Shown: positions 24,290-37,027, counted from the stretch's first letter. The stretch is DNA of 64,000 bases from Schistosoma haematobium (GCF_000699445.3 NC_067196.1:47471364-47535363); one strand, 5' to 3'. Made by a program: numbers and translations. Notes: a model not told the origin generated them from the letters alone.

Positions 24290-24420
24290 CTGTGGAGATT
24301 ATTGAACGTTAATGAAATCATAAAACAATCTAGGTTAAACAGCCATTCAAAACCAGGAAAGACTGAAAAGTTTCTCTGTCCTAGTATGAAAATATTTAGT
24401 ACTGCGCATCCATAAAGCTA
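24290..24420 (-). repeat. Hammerhead repeat family B remnant
   Basis: Minus-sense B tail and hammerhead region: GTGGAGATTATTGAA, an AATCTAGGTTAAAC block, AAAACCAGGAAAG, GTCCTAGTATG and GCGCATCC. Strongly decayed. Confidence 0.55.
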
Positions 24421-24810
24421 TTGGGAATCTAGCACAAGACGGTCAGGTCTTGAGGTGGGCACTTATTCTAACATTTTATTCCTAAAAAACTTTCAATAAA
24501 TATATTACTGATTGTGAAAAGTTCTTAAAGGTTAGAAAAACAGTTTCAAGTAACCTGTTAACTTACATTATTATTTGATGAAAAAGCGTACTTATAATCA
24601 TGATAAAATAATTTCTTTTACAGATTCACATTAGGTTTCATCATACTTCCTAATTCGATATAAATATGCTTCACTTTTATATTTTGGTATGACTTTTACG
24701 TCAATAGCAGTAGTACTATGAGTCTTCCAAAATATCTCTAATAGTCCATACAAATAAGCGACACTGAACAACATGTCTATTTTGCGCATTTTCTGTTGAT
24801 TATCATATTT
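24421..24810. other. Non-coding DNA
   Basis: Nothing recognised. The RTE fragment begins abruptly at its right edge. Confidence 0.45.
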
Positions 24811-26395
24811 AAATGGACATCGAAGCAGCACACAAAGATCTTCCTATATATGTTAATCCACCAACGACGGAAAAAATCAGGATGGCCATCAGACAAATCA
24901 AGAGAGGAAAAGCAGCAGGACCCGACAACATACCAGCTGGAGCACTGAACTCAGACATCGAAGTAACTACAAACATGCTTCATCTTCTATTCAAAAAGAT
25001 TTGGGAGGAGGAACAAGTGCCGACGGACCAGAAAGAAGGACACCTCATCAAGATCCCAAAGAAGGGAGATCTGAGCAAATGTGAAAACTACAGAGGCATC
25101 ACACTACTGTCAGTACCATGGAAAGTTTTTGACAGAGTGTTGCTAAACCGGATGAAAGACGCAGTAGACGCCCGAATTCGAGATCAACAAGTTGGATTCC
25201 GTAAGGATCGGTTGTGCACAGACCAAATTGTGACACTACGGATAATCGTCGAACAATCAGTTGAGTGGAACTCATTACTACACATCAACTTCATTGATTA
25301 TGAAAAGGCATTTGACTGTGTGGATAGGAGGACGTTATGGAAACTTCTTCGACACTACGGAGTTCCTGAGAAGATTGTCAACATTATCCGGATCTCATAC
25401 GATGGACTACAGTGAAAAGTCGTGCATGGAGGACAGCTGACAGATGCATTCCAAGTAAGGACCGGAGTCAGACAAGGCTGTCTACTCTTTCCTCTCCTCT
25501 TTCTTCTAGTGGTCGACTGGATTATGAAGACCTCGACATCTGAGGGAAAACAGGGCATACAATGGACAGCTCAGAATCAATTAGACGATTCAGACTTCGC
25601 AGATGACCTGGCCCTCCTATCACATACACACGTGCAAGTGCAGATAAAGACAGCCAGTGTAGCAGCAGTCTCTGCATCAGTCTCTGCATCAGTAGGCCTC
25701 AACATACACGAGGGGAAAAACAAGGTTCTCAAATACAACACGGAGAACAGTAATCCAATCACTCTTGATGGCGAAACTCTGGAAGATGTAGAATCCTTCA
25801 CATACCTGGGGAGCATCATCGATGAACAAGGAGGATCAGATGCAGACGTAAAGGCAAGGATTGGCAAAGCAAGTGTCGCATTCCTACAATTGAAGAACAT
25901 ATGGAACTCAAAACAACTTTCAACCAATATCAAAGTCAGAATCTTCAATACGAACGTCAAGGCAGTTCTACTGTTCGGAGCTGAAGCTTGGAGAACTACT
26001 ACAACCATCATCAAGAAGGTACAAGTATTTATAAATGGTTGTCTACACAAGATACTCAACATCCATTGGCCGAATGTCATCGGCAACAGCCTTCTGTGGG
26101 AGAGAACAAACCAGCTTCCGGCTGACTAGGAAATCAGGAAAAGACGATGGAAATGGATAGGACATACACCACGCAAATCGTCAAACTGCATCACGAGACA
26201 AGTCCTAACTTGGAATCCTGAAGGAAGGCGGAAAAGAGGAAGGCCAAATAACACATACGTCGGGAAATAGAAGCAGATATGAAAACAATGAATAACAACT
26301 GGAGGGAGCTGGAAAGATTGTCCTGGACAGGGTTGGATGGAGAATGCTGGAGAGTGGCCTATGCTCCTTCACGAGGAGTAACAGGCGTAAGTATG
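24811..26395 (+). pseudogene. RTE retrotransposon fragment, reverse transcriptase to tail
   Basis: A 5'-truncated RTE copy of 1.6 kb starting just before the RT domain (AHKDLPIYVNPPTTEK). The open part 24,813-25,415 carries [11 protein letters not shown] and DYEKAFDCVDR and ends in a TGA at about 25,413, where the intact element has a cysteine codon. It resumes at 25,422-26,129 with [15 protein letters not shown] and [10 protein letters not shown], and ends at a TAG in place of glutamate. A six-residue tandem duplication (AVSASVSASV) is present. Past 26,129 the frame is shifted near 26,250. The GTAAG-type tail at about 26,385 is reduced to one or two units. The catalytic box is intact, but the copy lacks the nuclease and has at least two stops. 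Confidence 0.9.
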
Positions 26396-27368
26396 TAATT
26401 AATCATATGTAAACACTTAACACCGAACATAATGCTCTATTTCCATTAGTGTATTTTCAAAAATCAATAAATTTTGATTTAAGTACTCAATCAATTTGTT
26501 TTCCTTCGCAAAATGAATTGCTGCACTGAGGTTTTCAGTATTTATGTAGTTACATTAAAAGATAAGACGTTATTTAAATTTTAAAAAGAATGGATGGTGG
26601 TTAGTTCTCCTGAAAAGTGGTGTAATAATAAATCACTTCTTTCAGGGTATAACTGTGAAATAGAATTATTATTGATACTATTATTGTTATTATTAACATA
26701 CTTTATAAAACAATATAACATACGAAAAAAATAATGACTAAAGAATAATGCTTTAAAAGAAAACGATAACATACCGATTAATATGTTATACAACTGGGTT
26801 TTTCTCTGGTTATAACCTTAAATCATTCGATTATATTATGCATTAAGTATTATTCCAACAAAGGATAACCAACCTATTAACAGTAATAATAATAATGATA
26901 ATAATAGTGAAAAAATTAACTGTAATTCTAAACAGTTAAAAAGCCTATATATGTGTATATTGACAAATGATGATAGTAATAATAATAAACAAGCTGGGAT
27001 GAAATATAGGACAGTGTTTAGCTTGGCTAATCTATTCATTTTAATTTGCTTAAATTCGTGTGTTGTTTTCTTTTCATTCATTTCTTTTCTCTCGCTCTTT
27101 CTCTCACTCTGACCCATATGGGCTGGATTGTCGTTGCTAAAAGTTTCCTGTATTAGTTGAATACACAATAAGCACATACATAAATATAAACGCAAACATA
27201 TATGATTGAGCAGTTTTTTATAGTGAATGAACAGAAAATTGTATGTCTTTTGTTTGGGTCATCGAGATCTGACTTTTGGAGGTAGTTCATTTGTGTTTAT
27301 TTGATTAATAAGGTGATTAAATAAAGTTAACTTGTCAAATAACCTTTCTGTTCTCATTCTACGAGCAC

Positions 27369-27425
<57 letters not shown>

Positions 27426-28057
27426 TGATATCATTGAATCAGCTCTCTTAACAAAATGAAAGCAAAAATAGAAACCACGTAAATCATTGTAATTATTTAT
27501 CTAGTCTAAATATTATATTTTAGTCTTTAGCTACATATCAACCATTATAATTGTCTTATTTTTTATTGATTAATTTTAGTTTTGAACAGGAGTATACTTT
27601 CTGTTAGTGTCGATTTTCTATTATATTAACCTTTCAATGATTCATTAAATTGTATTAACCTGATTAATTCGAAGGTAGTTTAATAATTATGATTGTATTT
27701 CAACCTGTATATATATAATCCAAATTAACTTGGAACTAGTAACAGTATAGTGAATCTGATGAGAATCATATCTAAATCTAATAAAGATAGGACCATATGA
27801 TATATATCAAGTACAAGTGATCATCAGTTAGTGATAACGATTTCTAAGAAATTATAACTTCAATAATTTAAGTTGAATTCGTTATAAGCAGGAAAGTGGA
27901 AATAGTATTTTATTAACTATTGTTGAACAATCAACTATAAACAGTGTTGGCATCAGAATCTTTAGCAATGCAAATAATTCCAGTTAGATCTCAATAGTTC
28001 AGGACTATTCTGAAACATAATATTCAAACTAGAAATAAAAGAATAGGTTATTTTTCG
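26396..28057. other. Non-coding DNA
   Basis: AT-rich. Contains the ATT microsatellite at 27,368-27,424. The minus-strand frame of 119 residues (26,836-27,195) is hydrophobic and low-complexity with no family resemblance, and is not called. Confidence 0.5.
27368..27424. repeat. (ATT)n microsatellite
   Basis: About 19 perfect trinucleotide units. Confidence 0.95.
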
Positions 28058-28170
28058 GTGGAGTTACCTAAGGATGCTGCCAAAGATGAGTTCTATCACT
28101 ATATGAATGATCTTCTCAAACAAGCTTGTTTGACTGACGTCTTGGTATTACCTGAGAACTTAGGCTTGTA
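28058..28170 (+). pseudogene. Non-LTR endonuclease scrap
   Basis: A short frame reads KDAAKDEFYHYMNDLLKQA followed by TDVLVLPE. This matches the order of the region before the GDFNA motif in non-LTR retrotransposon endonucleases (KDEFY, then a helix, then TD and a hydrophobic strand). The G-D-F-N motif is not preserved and the frame stops soon after. It may come from the same family as the RT at 33-34.4 kb. Confidence 0.5.
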
Positions 28171-29367
28171 GGTTGTATGTTCATGTAGAACGAAAATTAG
28201 CTTAAGTACCCAATGGGAGCTTATTGATCTCAGGTTGTGTGATTCAGAATGTCTTATAAAACTTAATGCATCATAACCAATTTCTGTCTAATATCAACGT
28301 TTAACACGGTAAATAATATTTTTATCAACTACCACTGGAACATTTATGTACATCACTCTTACCACAGAAGTCAAGACCAATCCTGTAGTAGTAGTTATCA
28401 TACACAAATTTATCTTGATCATGTTCTTATAAATTGTTTTCTCCAACATTCTTCTATTTTGTTTTGTTGACCACTTTAATTTTTTCTATCTACAATATTG
28501 TTATTTTGTTCCCAGTGTTTTATTTCTTGATCTCATATCATGCTAAACACACTTTTATACTATCATTGAATAAGAAAAACAGAATTCAGCGTAGAAAATT
28601 TTCTTTTCGACGAAATCATTTACTTAAGCTGCACATTCGTATATATAGTTATATGGAAAATATATGTCTATAGAAGAATAGAAAAGATTGCACCATAAAT
28701 TGATTCGAGAATAAATAACAAATGAGGTTACGTACTAATCAAGGGGTGCTATCGTTAATTAATAAATCCCAACAGATACGAACTAAACAATACAAAATCA
28801 TTCCGTCTTTGGATAAATAACTAGCAAGTAAATGGAAATCTTACTACAACAGTTTATACACACGAAATTGGACAGTTATATTAGAAATTACATTTGTCAC
28901 CGGAAATTTGGAAAAAACTACAAATGAATGATACAATATGAATGAATATCTTATTTAAAAATAAATCATAATATCAATAGTTTAGCTCTCCTTTATGAAT
29001 CTAATTAGTATCCTTACATTATACAGTGTAAGTCATATCAATCGTTGAGACATTAATTAATTAGACTTTTTGTTTTGTGTTGTATGAATCATTTAGTCGA
29101 GAGAGAAAAAAAAATGAGGTCAAGTAAAACAGACTCGTCTTGAAATCGAAATTTCTAGTGTGAACTTATAAACTTATGTTATTTTGTACAATCGTATCGT
29201 GTAATTAATACAGAACAATGATACAAACAATAAGATTCACTTGGTATTGTTTGGATTGTATCTTCCCATTGAGGTTTAAGACTGCAATTGATCAGTCTGT
29301 TATTGGTATATGTGCATACTGTGCGTATGCCTCGATATTGCCTTAATTCACAAGCTTTTATAAGCAA
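28171..29367. other. Non-coding DNA
   Basis: AT-rich. Nothing else recognised. Confidence 0.5.
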
Positions 29368-29540
29368 TGGTGGACTCAGTAGCTGAGTGGATAACTCGAT
29401 GGCGTTTGAAGTGAATGGTACTGGGTTCGAGTCCCAGGGTGAACATCAACTCTGAGATGCAGGCACATCCAGCTGACGAGCCCCAAATAGGGCGAAACGC
29501 GCGTCCTGGATTCCACTACTAGCTACTATCCATCATTGCT
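29368..29540 (+). repeat. Sm-alpha-like SINE (hammerhead family A), complete
   Basis: A tRNA-derived repeat with a Pol III type internal promoter: box A TAGCTGAGTGG (29,380-29,390) and an exact consensus box B GGTTCGAGTCC (29,424-29,434). A hammerhead ribozyme follows 33 nt further on. In the schistosome Sm-alpha repeats this design is known to produce self-cleaving RNA. AAGCAATG at the left edge and CATTGCTT at the right edge form a short inverted match. A clear target duplication is not seen. Confidence 0.88.
29467..29511 (+). ncRNA. Hammerhead ribozyme, complete (family A)
   Basis: All conserved positions are present. Stem I is ATCCAG with CTGGAT (6 bp). The core is CTGACGAG. Stem II is GCCC with GGGC, 4 bp around CAAATA. 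GAAA follows, then a minimal stem III ACGCGCGT (three pairs, two-base loop, or an intermolecular palindrome) and GTC before the predicted cleavage after 29,505. The very short palindromic stem III is typical of schistosome type I hammerheads, which may work as dimers. Confidence 0.88.
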
Positions 29541-29929
29541 TACAAAAAAACAATAAGATTCGTGTGAAAACTTTGAATAAACGTATCAAATAGTGTTGGG
29601 TTATTTATTAATCAGAAGAAAAATAAAAAGATTTTTGTTTGGTATTCCACGTCTAGTGACCTTGGTCAAATTTGTCTAGGGGTTATCTAACAGACAAATA
29701 TCAAATTCATATTATTGGAGGTCACATGTAAATTTATTCACCGTAAAACTTTTTTTTAGTTTCAAAATAAGACAAAACATATTAGGTTTATATTTTATCA
29801 GTGTATCTATTATTGTCGTTAATCTACAAAACAAAATTCCTTACAAATAAAAATTATTTATTGTATATGAATAGAGAAATCTAAATAGTTAAAAGGTAGT
29901 AAGTCTGTCTACCAGTTAGTCAGTTATTT
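29541..29929. other. Non-coding DNA
   Basis: Nothing recognised. Confidence 0.45.
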
Positions 29930-30215
29930 TATATGGTATAGCGTTCGAGACGTTACTATTAAGCTAGCTTTCATGGAGTATCGGTTTGCCTTAGTGACTG
30001 ATGCCATCTGGTAAGAAACCTAAGTCACATAAGGTTTTCTCCAGACTACCTCGAACAGCCCAACATCTCAATGTAGCGCAAGAGATATTGAGTCACTTAG
30101 ATTAATGATCTCATTGTAATTCGATCAGTATGGTTCAATCAACACTAATTGCCTAGACAGAAACGATAATGTTCACTAATTAGTGATCAATCAATTGTAA
30201 ATTTACATCTATAAA
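29930..30215 (+). repeat. Hammerhead element family C, old copy
   Basis: Diverged. Recognisable blocks are GACTACCTCGAACA, CATCTCAATGTAG, GAGTCACTTAGA, TTCAATCAACACTAA and the terminal TAGTGATCAATCAATTGT, in the order of the tail in the 37-kb copy. The hammerhead is not recognisable. Confidence 0.6.
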
Positions 30216-31461
30216 CAACTGGTATGCAAATTGTATGAAAATCAATAAGTATACTATGAACTTCTTTGTATTTCGCTAAAACGATATTTTCATAGATTGC
30301 TATTCATTTCACTTTTAATTTATTAAAAGCCGAGTCATTAATGAATATTACAATCTCTACCATTGCTAACCACAATTATCAAAATTTGTAACTTATAAAT
30401 ACATGATTAATGAATCTTTATGCAAATTTAGTCCATCAATACAAATAGTAATCTAGGAAAGCAATCTTATTCCATCTTTTCATTACCAAAATTTTATTTT
30501 TACTGAAAAACAAGGAGTATTTGAACAAGCAATTATTTTAAATGATTTCATAAGTAGGCTCTACAGTTATGAGTCCATAATCATTGTGATATTTAACAAA
30601 GACTCAAGGCATGCATTGATGAATTTGATAATGTTAAAAAATAGTGAGTCCTTTTTGTGTTAGACAGCATTATAATATAAATTATATTCTTCTTATTGAA
30701 CATTAATTATGTGATCCAGGTCCATCTACTTGATGAATAACAAAAATGAAGAAATGAGCATCCTGGGTTCTATTCCCAGGCACCATGCTTCTATGTTCTT
30801 TTGCCACCGTTTCAACTACGTCTGTTATCATTCAACTTTGACTGATGTTGTCCTACAAATTATTATAAGCTTCAACGTGTTCTAAGAGTCCAGATTAATG
30901 ATCCTTTAATTATTTTATTTACAAAAATGCTATTTATTTGATAAGTTTGTAAATAGTCCTTATTTTAAAGAAGTAAATAATAAATATAAAGGTTTGGATA
31001 CAATTCTTTTGTGTTCTTCATTATGGTCTAGACTCAATTCATTTGTGTTTGTAGGTCAATTATCAAAAGAAATGGTATGACCACATTCTTGGCCCACTAG
31101 TTCATAATAATAGTCTACTGTATAGTATATCGTTTTATCGCAGAAAATCGGGTCAGACAGGTCGAATAATCAACAATACTCAGACATAACTAAAATAGTC
31201 CTAATTTCTTATGAATGACACAAGCAAGTATTATACTTGTTATTGACTTGATTTAGTCCTTTTCAAAAATATAGTTTGACTTTTTAATTTTCCTCAGGTA
31301 AATTGGCGAACTCGACTTTTGAACTGAGGTAGTCTTCAAGTATTAACATTTAAATCAGTTATTTCCTGATAAACTGAGGCGTACCAAATGACGTAGTATT
31401 TTCCACAGATAGTAAACCATCCTTAGGACTAAAATTAGTTTTCTACCAAACTAGAAATTAA
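30216..31461. other. Non-coding DNA
   Basis: No gene seen. A box-B-like GGGTTCTATTCCCAGG near 30,765 hints at another decayed tRNA-derived repeat, but no second block confirms it. Confidence 0.45.
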
Positions 31462-32580
31462 TACTTACTTACTTACGCCTGTTACTCCCAGTGCAGCATA
31501 GGCCGCTGAAATGCATTCTCCAACACACTCAACCTGTCCTGGGCCTTCCTTTCTAGTCCTATCCAATTCTTGTTCATTTTTCTCATGTCTATCTCCATTT
31601 CTCGGCGTAATGTGTTCTTTGGTCTTCCTCCCCTCCATTGGCCTCTAGGATTCCAAGTGATGGCTTGCCTTGTGATGCAGTTGAATGTTTTCCTCAATGT
31701 GTGTCTTATCCATTTCCACCACTTTTTCCTGATTTCTTCCTCCACTGGGATCTGGTTTGTTGTCTCCCATAGTAGGTTGTTGCTCATAGTGTCTGACCAA
31801 CGGATCGGAAGTATTTTGCGTAGACAACTGTTCATAAACACCTGTATCTTCTGGATGATGGCTTTCATAGTTCTCCAGGTATCCTCCCCATACAGTAGGA
31901 CTGTCTTGATATTTTTATTGGAAATTCTGAGCTTGGTGTTGGTTGACAGTTGTTTTGAGTTTCAGATGTTCTTCAATTGTAGATATGTTGCTCTTGCTTT
32001 TCCGATCCGTGCCTTTACGTCTGCATCAGATCCACCGTGTTCATCAATGATGCTGCCCAAATATGTAAAGATTTTTACATCTTCCAAATCTTCTCCGTCA
32101 AGTGTGATTCGATTGATGCATGCTGTGTTGTATCAGAGAATCCTGCTTTTCCCACTGGTCGTCTTTCTCTGTATTTGTTGTTGCGTGTGCGATAAAAGAA
32201 CCAGATTGTTTGCAAAGTCTAGGTCGTCCAGCTACATCCTAGCTGTCCACTCTACCCTATGCTTCCCCCCAGATGTTGACGTCTTCATGATCCAGTCGAT
32301 CACCAAGGGAAAGAGAAAGGGTGAGAGTAAGCAACCTTGTCTGACACCGGTCTTTACCTCGAACGAGTCTGTCAACTGTCCTCCATGCACGATTTTGCAG
32401 TTTAATCCATCATAGAAATTCCGTATGATATTGACTATCTTCTCAAATACGCTCTATCGTCGAAGGAGCTTCCATAGTGTTGTCCTGTCCACGTTTTGAA
32501 ATGCTTCTTTGTAGTCAATGAAGTTGATGTAAAGTGATGAATTTCATTCAAATGATTGTTCCACAATGATCCGTAGGGGG
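31462..32580 (-). pseudogene. RTE retrotransposon fragment, RT to tail
   Basis: A 5'-truncated RTE copy on the minus strand. The tail (ACTTAC repeats read on the plus strand) lies at 31,462-31,475 and homology extends to the IIVEQS region of RT at about 32,578. The open part 31,482-31,868 encodes the same 128 residues as 21,325-21,711. A TGA at the conserved tryptophan (about 31,955) and the surrounding changes are shared with that copy. The catalytic box region (about 32,215) is frameshifted, so it is inactive. Confidence 0.88.
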
Positions 32581-32934
32581 ACAATCAACTGAAATTAATG
32601 GTTATTGAAAAACGGTTTAACATCTAACCAGTTTGCCATTGAAATCATAGACTACTGTATTCCTACTCAGTAAATGAAGATTATGACGATCTTCCGAAAA
32701 CCCGAAGATATTGGGTTCTATTAAGTATTGTGTACTATTTTTGCACACTTATGGAGTCTTAAATGGTTCTGCTACATTACTATTATTTTAGGAAAAAAAT
32801 CAACCGTAAGTAGTAATATGCTAATTGGCTAAATATCCATCTAAGATCAGAGCCAATCACCCACTTTTAATATCAGATAGGAATCTTTAAAAATGCTACA
32901 GCTGTTTATCTCGTGTTAACGCTTAAAAGCGCCT
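32581..32934. other. Non-coding DNA
   Basis: Nothing recognised between the two RT-bearing fragments. Confidence 0.45.
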
Positions 32935-33247
32935 GAAGTTTCACTTATTATTTATTTGAACACATAAATATTGGTACAAGAGGGCACCATATATATATGC
33001 GCCACACAAAACAATGGGAATGGGAAGAGAAAAAGAAGGTAAGGTGCGTATAAGAAAGAAAAAAAGAACAATAACGACCACAGCTTAGTGTATGGTAGTG
33101 TAATAATAATAATTAATAAATAATAATAATGGGGGAAACGGAAAGGTACAACCAGAAGAATTCTTTCAGTTTAGGAAGTTACAACCACTTTTTATGAAGA
33201 AGGCAAAAGAGGGTTACTGCAGGATCGCAATTGGCCTCTGTTCTGAG

Positions 33248-33757
33248 CTACTGTGTTGCACCATCTCTCAGACCCCAGCCAGGTAGTCGTGAAGGTCTAA
33301 CAGAAGTCAGTCCTTTGCAGCTTTCTTTCATATCACAACACCATATCATATACTGACCACCTCTCCACTTTTTCCAACCAGTCCCAGAGTCGACAAATAG
33401 TGCACGACGAGGAATTCTCTGGGACGACATTCGTAGAACATGTCCAAGCCACAGAAGTCGATGTTTCAAGATGGTGACACCAACTAGATTATCGTCTCTG
33501 AGCCCGAACACACGATGCCGAACCTCTGCATTACTAACATGGTGTTGCCACTGGATGTCAGCAATCCTTCGGAGACAACGATGATCAAACACAGAGAATC
33601 GTCTAACATCCTCAACTCGAAGAGGCCACGTCTCACAAGCATAGAGCAAACCTGCTCTCACCGACACGTTGTAGATCCGACCTTTGACAGCCAGATTAAC
33701 ATCGCGAAGGCGCCAAGGCTCAGAACGGCATAAGCCGCTCTGGCTTTCACTATACAT
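33248..33757 (-). pseudogene. Carboxy-terminal domain of second RT family
   Basis: Continues the previous fragment after a stop and a frame change between 33,757 and 33,874, where VEKFVYLGGCVS can still be read. Recognisable blocks are WRLRDVNLAVKGRIYNVSVR, LLYACETWPLRVEDVRRF, FDHRCLRRIADIQW and LGHVLRMSSQRIPRRALF. This is the usual carboxy domain that follows RT in such elements. The last blocks (WKKWRGGQ, RLPGWGLRDGATQ) are also intact, so only the middle of the ORF is broken. Confidence 0.82.
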
Positions 33758-33873
33758 GCATTGGTCTCATCACTCACGCCATCACCAGCACTTACACAGC
33801 CACCCAGATAAACGAACTTCTCGACTACTTTTATCCACTCACTACCCAGGGTGAATGCAGGATTAACGTCCTG

Positions 33874-34425
33874 CTAGTCTTGTAAAAGTACTTTGCACTT
33901 CGAAGGTGCAAAGCACATACCACACCTATGGACATTGATTACCAACTGATTAAATGCGGATTGCATGGCTTGGGTATCATCGCACAGTAAGACAATTTCA
34001 TCCGCATACTCAAGGTGGCGAAGTCTTTCTCCAGGTAACAGAACCACACCGCCATTATCCACATCCATCAGAGCTGTTTCCAGAACGTCGTCGGTAGCAA
34101 AGTTGAAGAGGAATGGTGAGATTGGGAAACCCAACCTAACCCCACTGCTCGAATGGAAAAATGGAGAAAGGTGGTTGTATGCCCTCACTCTACCTGAGGT
34201 GTTTGTATATAGGGCTTCTAAGACGGTAATAAACTTCTTTGGCACACCCTTCTTGCATAGACAATCCCAGAGAACAGTCCTGTCCAACGAATGGAAGGCA
34301 GTCCTGATGTCAAGAAACACTATGATTGTTGGCCTGTGATAAGTATGACGGTGTTCTAACATTTGGCGGAGGGTGAATATATGATCACTACATCCTCGAC
34401 CAGAACGAAAACCCTGAAGTACATG
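33874..34425 (-). pseudogene. Reverse transcriptase core fragment, second family
   Basis: Carries the palm motifs: VFLDIRTAFHSLDR (about residues 15-28 counting from the ATG at 34,362), GVRLGFPISPFLFNFA, and LEYADEIVLL, where the catalytic YADD has become YADE. It then has FAPSKCKVLLQD and a TAG where a tryptophan is expected. Sequence in frame upstream of the ATG (TLRQ, SGRGCSD) shows that the ATG at 34,362 is internal to a larger ORF. The lost second aspartate, the GVRQG to GVRLG change and the stop make it inactive. Confidence 0.85.
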
Positions 34426-34430
34426 CTTAT

Positions 34431-36978
34431 AAAGAGTTGAGACTTCAACTAAAATACATTTACAACTAAAATTAAACTATAAGCTGTCAGTGAACTGATG
34501 ACTGAGTTCAGTTAATTGTTCAGTAAAATTTTACGCGTTGAGTCGACTAACTCCTTAGAAAGTCAACTATTCCGATGTTCTCGCTGCTAATCTTTGTGAA
34601 AGCTGAATAAAACCTTAAGTGTTAGATACAAATCCAATACCAAGTTTCTTTGTAAAAATTAAGCTAATCCTGTGCTTAAAAAAACAAACGTTATTCAATC
34701 TAGATGATTACATTACTTTCTAAATATATACTCTCAGTGAATAACTGCAAGTATTGGGGTAACATTTAAAAGTGATTTCTCCTCAGTCAAACTACCTCCT
34801 TGTTCTGTAATTTTTTTTCCAGGTAATATGAAACAATATCACATTCCTCTTGATATAATGATGGATAATAATTTCATTAATTTTTGATAGACTTATAAAT
34901 CTCTTATGATTCATTTTAACCTTAACATTTACCAATGAATTATTGAATCTGACGTTACTAACCTAAAAATAAATCCTATACATTGGTCACAACTTATCCC
35001 CTTCCTTAATTACTTCGGCAACTTAATAATTTCCATGCTCATATCATGATTTACTGCTGACTGTATAAAAATTAACTTTCGATCTCATTCTCTAATAACA
35101 ATTCATTCTAATTTATTTCAATTATTTATTAGATTTTCTTCTCATCTTATGTCATATATTATTTCACATTGTAAGAAATAATAAATATTTGAGTACACTA
35201 ATTTCAATCTGTTCTATATGTATATGTATACAATCAAGGTGACCTTATAAAACATCATCTTGACCTGAAATTCAGTCATAGTAACTTGAAGTGTATATGT
35301 ACATGTACATTAGTGTAAATGTGTATTGTATATCATGGTAACTGCATTGAATATATATATTACACTCAGTATTTTTGCTATATTTTTATTCTTGAATTTT
35401 TTTGTTATTATTTTGATCTGTCTCTCTCTTTCTCTAATTCTTGAGGTCTAAACTGTTGACCTTATTTTCTTCCTTTCAGTGTGTGTGTATGTTTGTTAAA
35501 ATACATGCCAGAATAAAAAGAATATACCATTTAAATATTGGAGGTTAGGTATAGATATACATTAAAGAATAACCTCAATTAATATACATTATTTAAAATT
35601 TCAGTTCACTACACAGAATAGCGAGAAAATATGCGCTTCATGTACTAATTGACCTGAACAATTCTTAAATTTAACTATTTATTTATCTTGTTATGGCCTT
35701 ATTAAAATTTTTCTTATTATTATCATTATTGTTATTACCTAAACTAACACTAAAAGACACACATAGAAAGAGAAGGAGGGAGTAAAACTCTGTAAACATT
35801 TAATCTGGAGAGGAAGAGGATGAGGATGAAGAGGAGGAGAAGAAGAAGATAAAACAAAAGATATAATATCACCTTATTAGGATGCGGATCACTGAATCTA
35901 TTCAAATGACCTCGTTTAGATCATCGCTAAGGTAACACAATCATTTTGACCTTGGCCTTTATGCATACATAAAATTATATTAGAATATTATAACTTTTTA
36001 TTTTAAATAAACATATTCTTCTGTTTTTCTTCTACTGTAAGTTCCATTATTGCTAATACTAATATTATTATTGCTAGCAGTAGTTGTAGTGAATGCACTT
36101 TTATTAAGTTTATGAACTGAACTCAAAGAGAATGAATGTAGATACAATCTCTGTATATGGATTTAACTATGATCTTATTTTACATGCATAAACATTAATT
36201 TCTTTGTGTAAATAGTACATTAGTGATTATAATCACTAAAGACTATTATTTCTTTTTATGAAATAAGTGAGCTTGTCGTGAATTTACATTAAAAAGAAAC
36301 TGAATCTACAGTTATGGTGTATTCATTTACAAACTCTGGAAATACAAATATTCTTTTCATTATAAATCAATATCAACTAACGAACTAAGGAAAGGGAAAC
36401 AAAACCGAACTTTTATTTCATATTACTATGTAATTCTTCGGTACTGTACTGGCATGACCTCGTTGAAAATTGCTTTTAAATTCTCCAAGTCTTACAGAGA
36501 ACACGAAACCATCTATTCAAAGAGTCAGAATCTAATGTTCACAATTTTCAAGGAGCTTCGTCCTATGAGGTTCATGATCTATTCGTAGAGCCTTGACTGT
36601 CCTTTTAGACAATATTATAACTTCGGATATAGGTGATTTACTCGAATTTGTACACTCTGCTCTTGTTATCTTCCCCTCCGTCACTGATTAGTTGTCCTCC
36701 AGTAGAGATATTAGTTCATAGTGAATAAAAAATGGAAATCGACACTGTCTTAATTTGCATAGACTATATTAACCTCCTAGAATAGTTCTAGTCAGAAATA
36801 GTAGCTAGTTGGGTTATATATATTGTTAAACATCTTTTTCAGAGCATTTTTAGATAAAACACAAAAAACAACTAATAATTTATTGATAGTGCCAAAAAAT
36901 GTCTTAAGAAGAAATCAGGCAAATGTTTATATCATAATCAATATTGTAAAAAGTATAAGATTTGAATGGAATCAGGGC
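34431..36978. other. Non-coding DNA
   Basis: AT-rich. Contains a GA-rich purine tract at about 35,810-35,850 and no recognisable gene. Confidence 0.5.
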
Positions 36979-37027
36979 AGTCTGAATATCTTGAGATTAG
37001 ATGGTGGTTGGAGGTAGTCAACAGGAA

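Larger units (their letters stand above)
32935..34430 (-). mobile_element. Second non-LTR retrotransposon family, 5'-truncated
   Basis: Clearly different from the RTE copies. On the minus strand it starts within RT (GFRSGRGCSDHIFTLRQ, about 34,418) and runs through the RT core and carboxy domain. It ends in a 3' UTR of about 300 nt with purine-rich and TAATAA-rich sequence, finishing near 32,935. Proteins of this type are very common in schistosome genomes. The exact clade is not assigned here. Confidence 0.85.

Noticed and set aside
26836..27195. 119-codon minus-strand frame
   Set aside because: Hydrophobic, low-complexity translation of TAA/TTA-rich DNA with no homologue resemblance or splice context.
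29368..29440. Possible true tRNA gene
   Set aside because: Only the A and B boxes fit. The acceptor and anticodon stems do not pair, and it continues into the hammerhead, so it is a tRNA-derived repeat.
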